NCBI RefSeq assembly: GCF_030410515.1
Contig: NZ_JAUHHD010000006.1
Coordinates: forward strand, 124,001-188,000
DNA length: 64,000 bases
Source: Arthrobacter sp. YD4
Lineage (GTDB): Bacteria > Actinomycetota > Actinomycetes > Actinomycetales > Micrococcaceae
Direction: 5' to 3'
The notes under the pieces are model-generated. The model was not told where the DNA came from and did no database searches. It was given only the letters and a program-made list of their open reading frames with translations. How positions within the stretch are numbered: the first letter of the stretch is position 1; the number at the start of each line of letters is the position of its first letter. Position numbers and translations under genes: made by a program. Below are positions 49,761 through 59,027 of the stretch, one piece after another.

Positions 49761-49787
49761 CTGTCGGCCGGCGGGCCCCGTTCGTTA
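49761..49787 (-). promoter_or_regulatory. FliA-type promoter before flbD-motA-motB
   Basis: TAACGAAC-N11-GCCGACAG on the minus strand. The -35 shares TAAC with those of flgB and the distal flgN-like gene; the -10 matches 6 of 8 FliA positions. The 222-base gap after flgE is the only large one in the flagellar run, which supports a promoter here. Confidence 0.5.
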
Positions 49788-49843
49788 GGCAGGGGCGTTC
49801 CCGGACCCCGCTCCCCCGGGCACTTATCCACCCGGCAACCCGC

Positions 49844-49904
49844 GTTGCCCTATCACCTACGGCTGCTATCCGGCCGGTTTGGCCGCGGTAAGTGACAGGG
49901 CAAC
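49844..49904 (-). terminator. Terminator-like inverted repeat after flgE
   Basis: GTTGCCCTATCAC (49844-49856) and GTGACAGGGCAAC (49892-49904) pair at 12 of 13 positions around a 35-base loop that also folds. It begins 14 bases past the flgE stop on the minus strand. It may end part of the flgB-flgE transcripts. Confidence 0.5.
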
Positions 49905-49917
49905 GACGACGGCGGTG

Positions 49918-51087
49918 CTAGCGCTTGAGCTGGGTGAGCTCCTGCAGGACCTCGTCCGAGGTGGTGATAATGCGGGCGTTGGCCTGGAAGCCGCGCTGGG
50001 CGACGATCAGGTTGGTGAACTCCTGGGAGAGGTCCACGTTAGACATTTCCAGGGAGCCGCCGGCCAGGGTGCCGATGCCGGGGTCCCCCGCCGCGCCGAG
50101 CTGGACGTTGCCGGAGTTGGCGGTGGCGACGTAGGAGGAACCGCCCGCCTTCTCCAGGCCGGCCGGGTTGGTGAACTTGGCCAGCGCGATCTTGGCGAGC
50201 ACCTGCTTGGTGCCGTTGCTGAAGGACCCGATGAGGGATCCGTCGTTGCCAAGGGTGAAGGATTCGAGCTTGCCGACCGGCGCGCCGTCCTGGCCCGCGA
50301 CGGTGAGGGAGTTCATCGTGGCGTAGCCAGAGACCTTGGAGAGGTCGATCTTCAGGCCGCCGGCGCTGGTCAGGGTTCCCCCCGAGGTCAGCTTCCCATC
50401 GGCGGAGAAGGTCATGGAACCGATGGAAGTGGCTCCATCCGCGACGTTCCACTTGCCTGCGGTCTTATCGAACGAGAAGTTCAGGGTCAGGGTGCTTTCG
50501 GCCCCGCTGGGGTCGTAGACCTTGACGACACGCTGGAGGGAGGTTCCATCGGCGGCGTCACTGGGCAGGTTGCCGTCCAACGTGACGGTCTTGGTGGGCG
50601 TCGCCACCATGGTGTTCGGGTTCAGCGTGATGTTGCCGATCGGACCGGCCGGGTCCACGGTGCCGCCGTTGGCCGTCCAGCCCTGCAGGATGCCGCCGTC
50701 GGGGCTGACAAGCTGGCTGTTGGCGTCGAAGGTCATGGACCCGGCACGGGTGTAGAGCTGCTGGCCGCCCTTGTTCGTGATGAAGAAGCCATCGCCGGAG
50801 ATCATCATGTCCGTTGCGCGGCCCGTGCTCTGCGAAGAACCCTGGGAGAAGTTGGTGCTGACGCCTGCCACGCGGACGCCCAGGCCGATCTGCGCCGGGT
50901 TGCTGCCGCCGGTCTGGCCCTGCGGTGCGGAGGCACCCTGGGTCATCTGGGAGAGGGTGTCCTGGAACTGGGTGGTGGAGGACTTGAAGCCCGCCGTGTT
51001 GACGTTGGCAATGTTGTTGCCGGTGACGTCGAGCATGGTCTGGTGGGCACGGAGGCCGGAGATTCCGGAGTACAGCGAGCGGAGCAT
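49918..51087 (-). CDS. flgE: Flagellar hook protein FlgE
   Basis: Subunit of the hook, exported by the flagellar apparatus. The rod-hook N-terminus is MLRSLYSGISGLRAHQTMLD with NNIANVNTAGFKSS; the C-terminal D0 helix is NVDLSQEFTNLIVAQRGFQA. A central hook-specific region of about 250 residues makes 389 aa. It starts 30 bases after flgD and needs FlgD as cap and FliK as ruler. No flgF or flgG is nearby. Confidence 0.94.
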   Translation of the reverse strand: MLRSLYSGISGLRAHQTMLDVTGNNIANVNTAGFKSSTTQFQDTLSQMTQGASAPQGQTGGSNPAQIGLGVRVAGVSTNFSQGSSQSTGRATDMMISGDGFFITNKGGQQLYTRAGSMTFDANSQLVSPDGGILQGWTANGGTVDPAGPIGNITLNPNTMVATPTKTVTLDGNLPSDAADGTSLQRVVKVYDPSGAESTLTLNFSFDKTAGKWNVADGATSIGSMTFSADGKLTSGGTLTSAGGLKIDLSKVSGYATMNSLTVAGQDGAPVGKLESFTLGNDGSLIGSFSNGTKQVLAKIALAKFTNPAGLEKAGGSSYVATANSGNVQLGAAGDPGIGTLAGGSLEMSNVDLSQEFTNLIVAQRGFQANARIITTSDEVLQELTQLKR

Positions 51088-51117
51088 GGGAACTGCCTTT
51101 CTACGGGGAAGAGCTGA

Positions 51118-51576
51118 TTAGGAGGCGGCGGGCGCCGTAATGCCGGAAATCGAATCGAGCGGAATGGAGAGGGTGCCAACCTTGACGGTCGGCACGCTGC
51201 CTGCGAAGGACACGGAGCCGGCGAGGCCGGTCCCGGTGGTGCCGTCGCTGAGGGTGTAATCGACGTTGTGACCCACCAGCTGTGCGGCGGCGGAGCGCAT
51301 CTGCAGCGAGAACGCTTCCTTGCTGTTGGTGGTCATCTCGGTGGTCTTTTCCATCATGGAGAGCTGGATGGTCTGGCTCATCATCTGGTTGGTGTCCATC
51401 GGGGCGCTGGGGTTCTGGTTTTTCATCTGGGCCACCAGCAGCGTCATGAAGACATTGGCGTCCATGGTCTGGACGGGTGAGCGCACGGATGACGCCGGTG
51501 TGGAGGTTCCCCCGACAGCCTGCGGGGTGACCGGCTGAGGGGTAACGGACTGCGGGGTGATCGGCTGGATCGTCAT
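51118..51576 (-). CDS. flgD: Hook assembly protein FlgD
   Basis: Hook-cap protein that guides FlgE polymerisation; 152 aa. The conserved N-terminal part is MDANVFMTLLVAQMKNQNPS followed by MDTNQMMSQ. It lacks the C-terminal FlgD Ig/Tudor-like domain and ends as a short form. The first 20 residues repeat an (I/V)TPQ-x unit four times. The C-terminus carries a short beta domain (GTTGTGLAGSVSFAGSVPTV). Confidence 0.92.
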   Translation of the reverse strand: MTIQPITPQSVTPQPVTPQAVGGTSTPASSVRSPVQTMDANVFMTLLVAQMKNQNPSAPMDTNQMMSQTIQLSMMEKTTEMTTNSKEAFSLQMRSAAAQLVGHNVDYTLSDGTTGTGLAGSVSFAGSVPTVKVGTLSIPLDSISGITAPAAS

Positions 51577-51594
51577 GGGTCGCGTTCCTTCGTG

Positions 51595-53289
51595 TCAGGC
51601 GAGAATGTCAAGGGTGGTCTGGGGACCGTTCAGGATCCGGGCGGTGCGGAGCGAGGATTCGTCCGCCAGGTCGTCCCACCGGTGGCCCGGCCGGCGGGCG
51701 CCCGGGGTGTCCTGGCCTCCACCGGACCCATATCCGCTGCGGCCGGGGTCCTGTCCCCCGCCCAGCCAGGCGTCGGGCCGGTTTTGCTGGGCCCCGTCCT
51801 GGCCCCCTGCCGGCGGGCCGCTCTGGTTCGAGAGGTTCAGGCTGGCACCGAAGCCGGAGCCCGCGAGTTCCTTCCGCAGTTCCGGCAGGAGATTACGCAC
51901 CGCCTCGCGGCCGGCCTCCGCCGGTGCGAACAGTTCGATTCTCACGCCGGCCGCGTCGATGTGGGCGCGGACGGTGAGCGGCCCCAGGTCCTCGGGGGAA
52001 ACCTTCAGAGTCATGATGTGCTGCCCGGGCGCGGCCGCGGCGAGGGTGAAGAGCGGCTTGGCCAGCTGGGGCAGAAGCGGCGGCTGCGGCGCGGCGGGCG
52101 GGGCGGGAGCGGGTGCTGCCGACGCCGGGACGGCGGACGGCGCGGCGGGGGCAGAGGCTGCACCGGCGAAGGCTGCAGCGGCCGAAGCGTCGACGGCGGG
52201 AGCCACGGCGGCCGGCGTTCCGGAAGCGTCCTGTGCGGCGGGTGCGCCGGCGGCGGCAGCCGCCGCGGGAACCGGCTGCGCAGCCAACACTGCCGTGGCG
52301 AAGGCGGCCGGCACTGTCACGGATGCGGCGCCTGCCGGGGCCCCGGCGGGCGCAGCTGCGGCTGCTCCTGCGGTGCTCACGACGCCGGTGCGGGCCGGCA
52401 CCTGGGCGAGGCTGGCCGTTCCACTCACTGGGGTGGCGGCCCCGGCGGCGGTATCCGTGGCAGCGGTTCGGGCGGCAGGGCTCTCCTGTGCGTTGCCCGA
52501 GGCTGCGGAGCCGGGACGGGCCACTGCCTCCACGGCGGCGGTCGCGGCCGATGCGAACGCCGGAGCCGCGGAGGCCGCAGCGGACGCTGCAGCTGCCAGG
52601 CCATTGACGGTTCCGGCCGCTTGGCCTGCGGTTGCGGTGGGGTTTGCTGCCGGTGCGCCGGTCTGGCCGAGGGTGCGCGAGAGCGCCTCCGGCAGGCGGA
52701 GCGCGTCAGCGGCTACGGCTGCCCGGGCTGGCGAGGTGGCCCCCGAGCCGTCGCTGGTCGCGGCGTCGGGCTGAGCGGCACCGGGATCAACGGTCGGGAT
52801 GCCGGCGGCAGTCGCCGCTCCGGTCAGATCAGGTGTGGCCGCAGCGGCCTGAGCTGCATCGGAAGACGTCGGACCGGTCTGCGGGGCCCCGGCCTGTGGA
52901 GAAGCAGCCTGTGGAGCAGCGGGCTGCGCTGCCGCCGCAGGGGCAGACGCGCTACCCCCGACGCCGGCGGCCTCATCGCTCGGAGTGGAAGCGCCGCCGC
53001 GGCGCGCAGTCTTGCCGGTCGCGTGGCCGGCGGCGTGCAGGTCAGGGCCGCGGTCGTGCCCGGAGCGTGGTCCGGCGGCAGCCGGCGCCGGCCGCCCTGC
53101 CCGGGCCCCGGCGTCGTGCGGGGCTTCCGGCTGGGACCTGCGCGTGGCGGCCCCGACGGCGTCGTTCAGGGCGCTGCCGAAGCGTTCCCCCGTGCCCGCG
53201 GCGGCACGGGAACCCGGCTGCGCGCCGCGCGCGGCGGCCGCCGTCTTCGTGAGGACGGACGCAAGGTCCGCCGTGGCCGGGGCCTTCAC
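51595..53289 (-). CDS. fliK: Flagellar hook-length control protein FliK
   Basis: Secreted ruler that measures hook length and triggers the FlhB switch. Most of its 564 residues are an Ala/Pro/Thr-rich low-complexity region. The C-terminal Flg_hook domain (about 390-490) reads TLKVSPEDLGPLTVRAHIDA and LLPELRKELAGSGFGASLNL. GTG 53289 overlaps the C40 peptidase stop as GTGA. The C-terminal Gln/Gly-rich tail (about 500-564) is variable. Confidence 0.88.
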   Translation of the reverse strand: MKAPATADLASVLTKTAAAARGAQPGSRAAAGTGERFGSALNDAVGAATRRSQPEAPHDAGARAGRPAPAAAGPRSGHDRGPDLHAAGHATGKTARRGGASTPSDEAAGVGGSASAPAAAAQPAAPQAASPQAGAPQTGPTSSDAAQAAAATPDLTGAATAAGIPTVDPGAAQPDAATSDGSGATSPARAAVAADALRLPEALSRTLGQTGAPAANPTATAGQAAGTVNGLAAAASAAASAAPAFASAATAAVEAVARPGSAASGNAQESPAARTAATDTAAGAATPVSGTASLAQVPARTGVVSTAGAAAAAPAGAPAGAASVTVPAAFATAVLAAQPVPAAAAAAGAPAAQDASGTPAAVAPAVDASAAAAFAGAASAPAAPSAVPASAAPAPAPPAAPQPPLLPQLAKPLFTLAAAAPGQHIMTLKVSPEDLGPLTVRAHIDAAGVRIELFAPAEAGREAVRNLLPELRKELAGSGFGASLNLSNQSGPPAGGQDGAQQNRPDAWLGGGQDPGRSGYGSGGGQDTPGARRPGHRWDDLADESSLRTARILNGPQTTLDILA

Positions 53290-53972
53290 GAGCCCGCCCC
53301 GGCCGGGACAATCCGGCGGATCGCGGTCAGGTTGGACTGCTGCTCCCAGGCGTCACGGATCTGGATGGTCTTCCCGGGGACGGGCGCGTCGATGGCCTTG
53401 CCGTTGCCGAGGTAGATGGAAATGTGGTTGCCGCCAAAGCTGATCAGCAGGTCACCGGGCTTGGCCTGCGCCAGGGACGCCACCGGGGTACCCACCTTCA
53501 TCTGGTCGCTGACGACGCGGGGAATGTCGACGCCCAGGTCCTTGAAGACCCGCTGGGTGAAGCCGGAGCAGTCCATGCCCGTTGCCGGGTTGGTCCCGCC
53601 CCAGACGTACGGCACGCCGATGTACTTCTTGGCCATGGCGACGACGTCGGTGCCGGTGGCGTTGCCCGGTGCGACCGGCGCTGCTGCGGGGGTGGTCGGG
53701 AGGGCGAGCCCGGTGAGGGCGCCAAGCCCCGGGGCTGCCCCCGTCAGGGAGGACAGGTCGGTCTGCGTGGTGCCGCCGGTGCCGCCGAGCGCCGCCGTCA
53801 GCGCGTCGGTGAACGCGGCGGAGTTTGCGGTTCCGGTGCCGGACGCCAGCGTCGACACAGCCGAGGCTTTCTGTGCCGCGGCGGTGCTCTGCGCGGTCTG
53901 CGCGGGACGGGTCAGTTCCGCGATCATCGATTGGATGCCCTGCATCCGGCCCAGGGCCTCCGCCATGCTCAT
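53286..53972 (-). CDS. NlpC/P60 (C40) peptidase encoded in flagellar operon
   Basis: Predicted peptidoglycan endopeptidase of 228 aa. The C-terminal domain (108-228) is NlpC/P60 with catalytic C135 in GMDCSGFTQRVF and H183 in GGNHISIYLGNG; D195 (AIDAPVPG) occupies the usual third position. The first 105 residues are low-complexity Ala/Thr with an amphipathic start (MAEALGRMQGIQSMIAELTR). No signal peptide is seen, so export through the flagellar type III system is inferred. It sits between fliJ and fliK, overlapping both by 4 bases, and probably opens the wall for the rod in place of the FlgJ muramidase. Confidence 0.85.
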   Translation of the reverse strand: MSMAEALGRMQGIQSMIAELTRPAQTAQSTAAAQKASAVSTLASGTGTANSAAFTDALTAALGGTGGTTQTDLSSLTGAAPGLGALTGLALPTTPAAAPVAPGNATGTDVVAMAKKYIGVPYVWGGTNPATGMDCSGFTQRVFKDLGVDIPRVVSDQMKVGTPVASLAQAKPGDLLISFGGNHISIYLGNGKAIDAPVPGKTIQIRDAWEQQSNLTAIRRIVPAGAGS

Positions 53973-54403
53973 GAGCGCACCTGCTGTTCGTCCCGGTGCC
54001 AGATGGTGGAGGAAATCTCATCCAGGGCGGACTGCTCGGCGCGAAGCTCCTCGGAGGCGACCTCGGCGTGGTGCCGGGCGGCCAGCTTCTCCAGGCCCAC
54101 CGAGCGTGTGCGCGCGGCGATGAACTCCTCGCGTGCTGCCGTCTCGTCGGCTTCGGCCACGCGGCTCAGGGTCTGCAGGTCCGCGAGCATGCTGTGCGAT
54201 GCCGAGCGGGCCGCCGCGACGGCGCGCATCGACGCCGAGCTGACGATGTCCGGGTCCGTGTCCGCCAGCTGGCGGCGGGCCGAGGCTTCCCGGGCGCGCG
54301 CCGAGGTGGACCGTGACCGGGCGCGGGCCAGGCCCGAGGCGGCCTGGTCCTGCTGTATTTGGCGCAGGCGCAACAACCCGGCCAGAGAGAATTGCCGGCT
54401 CAT
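53969..54403 (-). CDS. fliJ: Flagellar export protein FliJ
   Basis: Coiled-coil stalk that links FliI ATPase and FlhA, 144 aa. It is almost entirely charged helix, with FSLAGLLRLRQIQQDQAASG at the start, and has no catalytic motif. Overlaps fliI and the C40 gene by ATGA, as expected between them. Confidence 0.85.
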   Translation of the reverse strand: MSRQFSLAGLLRLRQIQQDQAASGLARARSRSTSARAREASARRQLADTDPDIVSSASMRAVAAARSASHSMLADLQTLSRVAEADETAAREEFIAARTRSVGLEKLAARHHAEVASEELRAEQSALDEISSTIWHRDEQQVRS

Positions 54404-55728
54404 GCTGCGGCTCCCAGGATCGACGTGAGGTGGCCCAGCTGACGCCAGGACTCGGGGTGGGGGGTTGACTCTTCCATCGGCTGCTGCAGGAACGCGGCTA
54501 CGGCGTCTTCGTTGGCCAGTGCCGCGTCGACGAGCGGGTTGGTGCCTGACTGGTAGGCGCCGACGTCAATCAGGTCCTGCGCGGACTTGCGGGCCGCCAT
54601 GACCTTGCGCAGGGCTGCGGCGGCCGCCAGGTGGGGCCTGGCGTTGACCTTGGACGCGACGCGGGAGACGGAGCCGAGCACGTCCACGGACGGGAAGTGG
54701 CCGGTCACGGCGAGCTTGCGGTCCAGCACCACGTGCCCGTCCAGGATGGAGCGGGCCGCGTCGGCGATCGGTTCGTTGTGGTCGTCGCCGTCCACCAGGA
54801 CCGTGTAGATCCCTGTCACGGACCCGGTCTCGGCGGTGCCGGCCCGCTCCAGCAGGCGCGCCAGGATGGAGAAGGTCGACGGCGGGTAGCCGCGGGTGGC
54901 GGGTGGTTCGCCGGCGGAGAGCCCGATCTCGCGCTGGGCCATGGCCACGCGGGTGAGCGAGTCCATCATCAGCACCACGTCCTGCCCTGCGTCGCGGAAG
55001 GACTCCGCGATCCGGGTGGCGGTGAAGGCCGCGCGCATGCGCATCAGGGCCGGCTCGTCGGAGGTAGCGACCACCACGACGGAACGGGCCAGGCCTTCGG
55101 GGCCGAGGTCGTCCTCGAGGAATTCCCGGACTTCACGGCCGCGCTCCCCCACCAGGGCGATCACGGACACCTGGGCGTCGGTGCCCCGGGCGATCATGGA
55201 GAGCAGGGAGGACTTGCCGACGCCGGAACCGGCGAAGAGGCCCATGCGCTGGCCCTTGCCCAGGGTGGTCATGGTGTCCAGGACCCGCACCCCGGTCTGC
55301 AGCGGGGTGTCGATCCGGGCGCGTTTCATGGCGTTGGGCGCCTCGTTGTCGATCGGCACGCGGGGGCCGCTGAGCAGCGGACCCTTGTCATCGATCGGCC
55401 GGCCCAGGCCGTCGAGGACGCGGCCGAAGAGCCCGGCGCCGGTAGGCACTAGGACATTACCGCCCTTGGCACGGACCGGGTCCCCGGCGGCAATGCCGGC
55501 AAGCCGTCCCAGCGGCATGCACCGTACGGAGCCGTCCAGGGCGGCGACCACCTCGGCGTCGAGCCCGGGGTGTTCCCCTACCGTGAGCAGGTCACCGAGC
55601 GCGCAGTCGAGGCCGGAGACTTCCAGGCCCAGGCCCATGACAGAGGTGACGATGCCGACGCGCTGCGGGGCGGCAGAGGCGAGGGCGGCTTCGAAGTCCG
55701 CGGCGCGGGGCCGCCACAGGGTTTTCAC
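54400..55728 (-). CDS. fliI: Flagellar export ATPase FliI
   Basis: F1-like hexameric ATPase that dissociates chaperone-substrate complexes. Walker A is AGSGVGKS (K172). The N-terminal beta barrel (to about 100) and Walker B VVLMMDSLTRVAMAQREIGL are present. 442 aa is standard. GTGA overlap with fliH. Confidence 0.96.
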   Translation of the reverse strand: MKTLWRPRAADFEAALASAAPQRVGIVTSVMGLGLEVSGLDCALGDLLTVGEHPGLDAEVVAALDGSVRCMPLGRLAGIAAGDPVRAKGGNVLVPTGAGLFGRVLDGLGRPIDDKGPLLSGPRVPIDNEAPNAMKRARIDTPLQTGVRVLDTMTTLGKGQRMGLFAGSGVGKSSLLSMIARGTDAQVSVIALVGERGREVREFLEDDLGPEGLARSVVVVATSDEPALMRMRAAFTATRIAESFRDAGQDVVLMMDSLTRVAMAQREIGLSAGEPPATRGYPPSTFSILARLLERAGTAETGSVTGIYTVLVDGDDHNEPIADAARSILDGHVVLDRKLAVTGHFPSVDVLGSVSRVASKVNARPHLAAAAALRKVMAARKSAQDLIDVGAYQSGTNPLVDAALANEDAVAAFLQQPMEESTPHPESWRQLGHLTSILGAAA

Positions 55729-56411
55729 GGCCGGCCTCCCGGGGCGGGAGGGGCGGCGGGGTATTGGTGGTCGTCGAGCAGGGCCGCCTTGGCCCGGGCC
55801 AAGGCGGTGCCGAGGCTGGCGTCGAGCCAGCCCTGCTGGTATTCGACTTTGGCGTCGCCGCGCTGCAGGGACGTGTCCGCCACGAGCGGCAGCCCGCCGG
55901 GTTCGTCCTGCCCCTCGCGGCGCAAGACCTCGATGTCGGCCGGGTGCAGCCGGATGGCAAGGACGGTGGCGGCGTCGGACCCGGAGAGGGCGCGGGCCAG
56001 CGCGGCGCGGGCCGTCCGGGTGCCCTCGGCGAGTTCATAGCCGAGGATGGCCTCGGCCAGTTCCAGGGCGGTGCGCGCCAGCACCTCTTCGGCGTCGTGC
56101 AGGGCCTGGACGTTGCGGTGGGCGAAGTCAGTCCGCGCGACGGCCAGGGCGCGGACGGCGCGGTCCAGGTCCTGCTGCCCGGCGGCCAGTGAGGCTGCCT
56201 GTTCGGCGGCCATCCGGTCGCGCCAGCGGCGCTGCTCCTTGGCGGCCGCGCGGACGCCGGCGGCGTACCCGGCGGCGTGGCCCTCGGTGTAGCCGGCCTG
56301 TTCGTTGGCGGGGCCGGTGGAGCGCAGCGACGGGAAGACGATCCGGGCAGGGGCCTCCCCCGCCGCGGCCGCCGTCGTCGCGCCCGCGGCGCTCCGCCCG
56401 TCAGTAAACAT
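55725..56411 (-). CDS. fliH: Flagellar assembly protein FliH
   Basis: Regulator of FliI and its anchor to the C-ring, 228 aa. ATG 56411 overlaps the fliG end by 11 bases. An N-terminal variable region is followed by the FliH GxxxG-like repeat region (GYTEGHAAGYAAGVRAAAKE), then the V-ATPase E-like C-terminal domain. The longer frame upstream runs against fliG and is rejected. Confidence 0.88.
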   Translation of the reverse strand: MFTDGRSAAGATTAAAAGEAPARIVFPSLRSTGPANEQAGYTEGHAAGYAAGVRAAAKEQRRWRDRMAAEQAASLAAGQQDLDRAVRALAVARTDFAHRNVQALHDAEEVLARTALELAEAILGYELAEGTRTARAALARALSGSDAATVLAIRLHPADIEVLRREGQDEPGGLPLVADTSLQRGDAKVEYQQGWLDASLGTALARAKAALLDDHQYPAAPPAPGGRP

Positions 56412-57414
56412 AGTCCTCTTCGTCCCCGCGGTGGATGACGATCTGGCCCTCGTCGACGAGCTCCCGGATGGCGCGGACGACGGCGGCGCGCGCCTCCTCG
56501 ATCTGCGAGGCGCGGAGCGGGCCGAGGGCTGCCATCTCGGATTCGAGGATCTCCAGGTTGCGGCCGGAGACGTTGGTGGTGATGGTTTCCAGGACCTGCT
56601 CGGTGGCACCCTTCATGGCCACGGCCAGGACGGAAGCGTCCAGGCCGCGGAGCACCAGCTGCACGTCACGGCGTTCCAGCTTGATGATGTCGTCGAAGGT
56701 GACCATCTGCGCGCGGATCTCCACGGCCAGATCCGGGTCCAGCAGGTCGAGGCCGTCCAGGACCGAGCGCTCGGTGCCGGCGTCGGTCCGGTTGATGATC
56801 TCCAGCAGCGGCTGGATGCCACCCACCACCTTGGAGGCCTGCTGCGAGACGGCCGCGCCGCCGCGGAGCTTCAGGGTGTCGGCGACGATACCGATGGCCT
56901 CGGGTGCGCCGGAGCCCATGGTGGCGATACTGAGGGCGACGTCGGCGCGCAGCGAGCCGGGCAGCCCGGACATCACTGCGGAGGCCTTGCGGGGGCTCAG
57001 GTGCGCCAGGACCAGGGCGATAGTCTGCGGCAGTTCGCCGTCGATCAGGGCCAGGATCTGCACCGGCTCGATGTCCTCGAGGAACTCGAAGGACTTCCCG
57101 GCCATGTTCACGGTCAGGCGGTTTATCAGACCGGCGGCCTTCTCCGAACCGAAGGAGGCCTCCAGCAGGCCCTCGGCCAGTTCCCGGCCGCCGCGGGCGG
57201 AGCGCGGGCTGCTGAGCGCAGCCTCGTGGAAGTCCTTCATGATCTTCTCGGCGGTCTCCGGGTCCACCTTGCGGAGCCGGACGATCTCCGCGGCGATCTC
57301 CTCGGCCTCCATGTCGGTCAGCTGCGCCATCACCAGGGCTGCGTTGGTGGGGCTCATCTGCATCAGGACGACGGCGGCGCGCTGCGTGCCGGTCAGGGCC
57401 TCACCGGTTTTCAT
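56401..57414 (-). CDS. fliG: Flagellar motor switch protein FliG
   Basis: Rotor protein that meets MotA; 337 aa with three armadillo-like domains. FLEDIEPVQILALIDGELPQ, ALVLAHLSPRKASAVMSGLP, and the C-terminal torque helix AVAMKGATEQVLETITTNVS are present. The EHPQ-like motif region and the charged C-terminal residues are visible. Overlaps fliF by ATGA. Confidence 0.95.
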   Translation of the reverse strand: MKTGEALTGTQRAAVVLMQMSPTNAALVMAQLTDMEAEEIAAEIVRLRKVDPETAEKIMKDFHEAALSSPRSARGGRELAEGLLEASFGSEKAAGLINRLTVNMAGKSFEFLEDIEPVQILALIDGELPQTIALVLAHLSPRKASAVMSGLPGSLRADVALSIATMGSGAPEAIGIVADTLKLRGGAAVSQQASKVVGGIQPLLEIINRTDAGTERSVLDGLDLLDPDLAVEIRAQMVTFDDIIKLERRDVQLVLRGLDASVLAVAMKGATEQVLETITTNVSGRNLEILESEMAALGPLRASQIEEARAAVVRAIRELVDEGQIVIHRGDEEDYVY

Positions 57415-59027
57415 GCCGGCTGCCTGTCATCCATCAGGCCGCGCAGGTAGTCGGCGGCCTTCTCCGGGTTGTTGGCCACCATGGCGTCGATTTCCTGCAT
57501 CCGGCGCTCGGCCTCGAGGACCTCCGGGGCCGGTGCGGGCAGCGGCAGTGGCTCCAGCGGCCGCGCGATCAGCGGGATGGCGGAGGTGGCCGGTGCGGGA
57601 TCGAGCGCGGTGACGGTGGGGACCGGCGGGAGCAGGTCCAGACGTTCGCCCAGGTCCACAGGTTCCCGCTTCTGGCGGCGGCGCAGGATGATCGTGATGA
57701 TGAGGGCCAGGATCAACAGGCCCAGCAGGATGCTGCCGGCGGTGACGAGGGTGCCGAAGAACGCCTGCTGCTTCTGTGCCTCGATCTCGGCCTTGGCTGC
57801 ATCCAGGGAGGCGTTGGCCTGGTCGGCGGCCGCTGTGCTGAACGGGATGACCTCGACGGTGACGACGTCGCCGCGGTTCTTGTCGACGCCGGCAGCGGAG
57901 GTGACCAGGGCCGTGAGGGAGCCAATGTTCAGTCCGCCGGCGGCGGACTGGCTGACGGCCACGGAGATGGTCTGGCGTTTGATGGCTCCCGGCGGGATGG
58001 TCCGGTCCTCGGTGACCTTGTTGACGGCGTTGTTCTTGGTCTCCGTCGTGGAGTCGAAGTTGCCGTTGCCACTGCTGCCGCCGGGCACGGAGATGTTGTC
58101 CGGGCCCAGGACGCCGGCGGCGCCTCCCCCGGTTCCGGTGTACTTCTCGGTCTTGGACGACTCGCTCAGCGGCAGGGCTCCGGCGGTGTTGGAGAAGGTC
58201 TCGCTCTTCTGCTGTGCGGATTCTCCGGTGACGTCGGCGGCGACGGCCACGGTGGAGTTGCCCGGGCCCACCACGCGGTCCAGGACGGCGCGGACGGCGT
58301 CGCCGGTGCGCTGCTGATAGTCCGTCGCCTGCTTGGAGGAACTGCCCGCCGTCGTGCCGCCGACCGTGGACAGGACGTTGCCCTGGGAGTCCACGACAGA
58401 GACGTTGGAGGGCTTGAGGTTTTCAATCGCGGCGGAGGTCAGGTGGACGATCGCCTGGACCTTGTCGCTGGAGAGGGTCACGCCGGGGGCGGTCTCGATG
58501 AAGACGGAGGCGGTGGTGTCCGGGGTCTTGGAGACGAAGACGGTCTTCTCGGGGATGGCCAGCCGGACGGCGGCGGTCTTCACGCCCTCCATGGCGCCGA
58601 TCGTGCTGGCGAGTTCGCCTTCAAGGGCGCGCTTGTAGGTGACCGACTGCTGGAACTCCGAGGACGTGACGCCCATCTTGTCCAGCAGCGAGTAGCCGGT
58701 TGCGGCTGCGGTGGGCAGGCCGGCGGAGGCTGCCTTGAGCCGCTCGTCGTAGACCTTTTCCTGCGGCACCAGGACGGTGGCGCCGCCGTCGCTGAGTTCG
58801 TAGGGGACGCCGTCCTTTTTCAGCTGGTCGACGACGGCGCTGGCGTCGGCGCTCTTCAGCCCGGAGAACAGCGGCGTCAGGGTGGGCTTGGACAACCAGG
58901 CAGAGAGCGCCACGATGCCTACCACCAGGAGGGCGGCACCGATGACGGCCAGGGTGCGCTGGCCGGTGGTGAAGCTTTTGAGTCCGTTGCCGAAGCGCTG
59001 GAAGAAGATGGTGATCTGCGGAGGCAT
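57411..59027 (-). CDS. fliF: Flagellar MS-ring protein FliF
   Basis: Membrane ring that starts basal-body assembly, 538 aa. Transmembrane helices lie at about 25-45 (LAVIGAALLVVGIVALSAWL) and 435-458 (LVTAGSILLGLLILALIITI). The YscJ/FliF domain (48-225) and the C-terminal FliF domain precede the second helix. The cytosolic tail ends MVANNPEKAADYLRGLMDD, the FliG-binding motif. One-base overlap with fliE. Confidence 0.95.
   Translation of the reverse strand: MPPQITIFFQRFGNGLKSFTTGQRTLAVIGAALLVVGIVALSAWLSKPTLTPLFSGLKSADASAVVDQLKKDGVPYELSDGGATVLVPQEKVYDERLKAASAGLPTAAATGYSLLDKMGVTSSEFQQSVTYKRALEGELASTIGAMEGVKTAAVRLAIPEKTVFVSKTPDTTASVFIETAPGVTLSSDKVQAIVHLTSAAIENLKPSNVSVVDSQGNVLSTVGGTTAGSSSKQATDYQQRTGDAVRAVLDRVVGPGNSTVAVAADVTGESAQQKSETFSNTAGALPLSESSKTEKYTGTGGGAAGVLGPDNISVPGGSSGNGNFDSTTETKNNAVNKVTEDRTIPPGAIKRQTISVAVSQSAAGGLNIGSLTALVTSAAGVDKNRGDVVTVEVIPFSTAAADQANASLDAAKAEIEAQKQQAFFGTLVTAGSILLGLLILALIITIILRRRQKREPVDLGERLDLLPPVPTVTALDPAPATSAIPLIARPLEPLPLPAPAPEVLEAERRMQEIDAMVANNPEKAADYLRGLMDDRQPA

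Noticed and set aside
49844..49904. c-di-GMP riboswitch between flgE and flbD
   Set aside because: A CCGTAGGT fragment looked suggestive, but the other GEMM core blocks are missing; a simple inverted repeat explains the fold.
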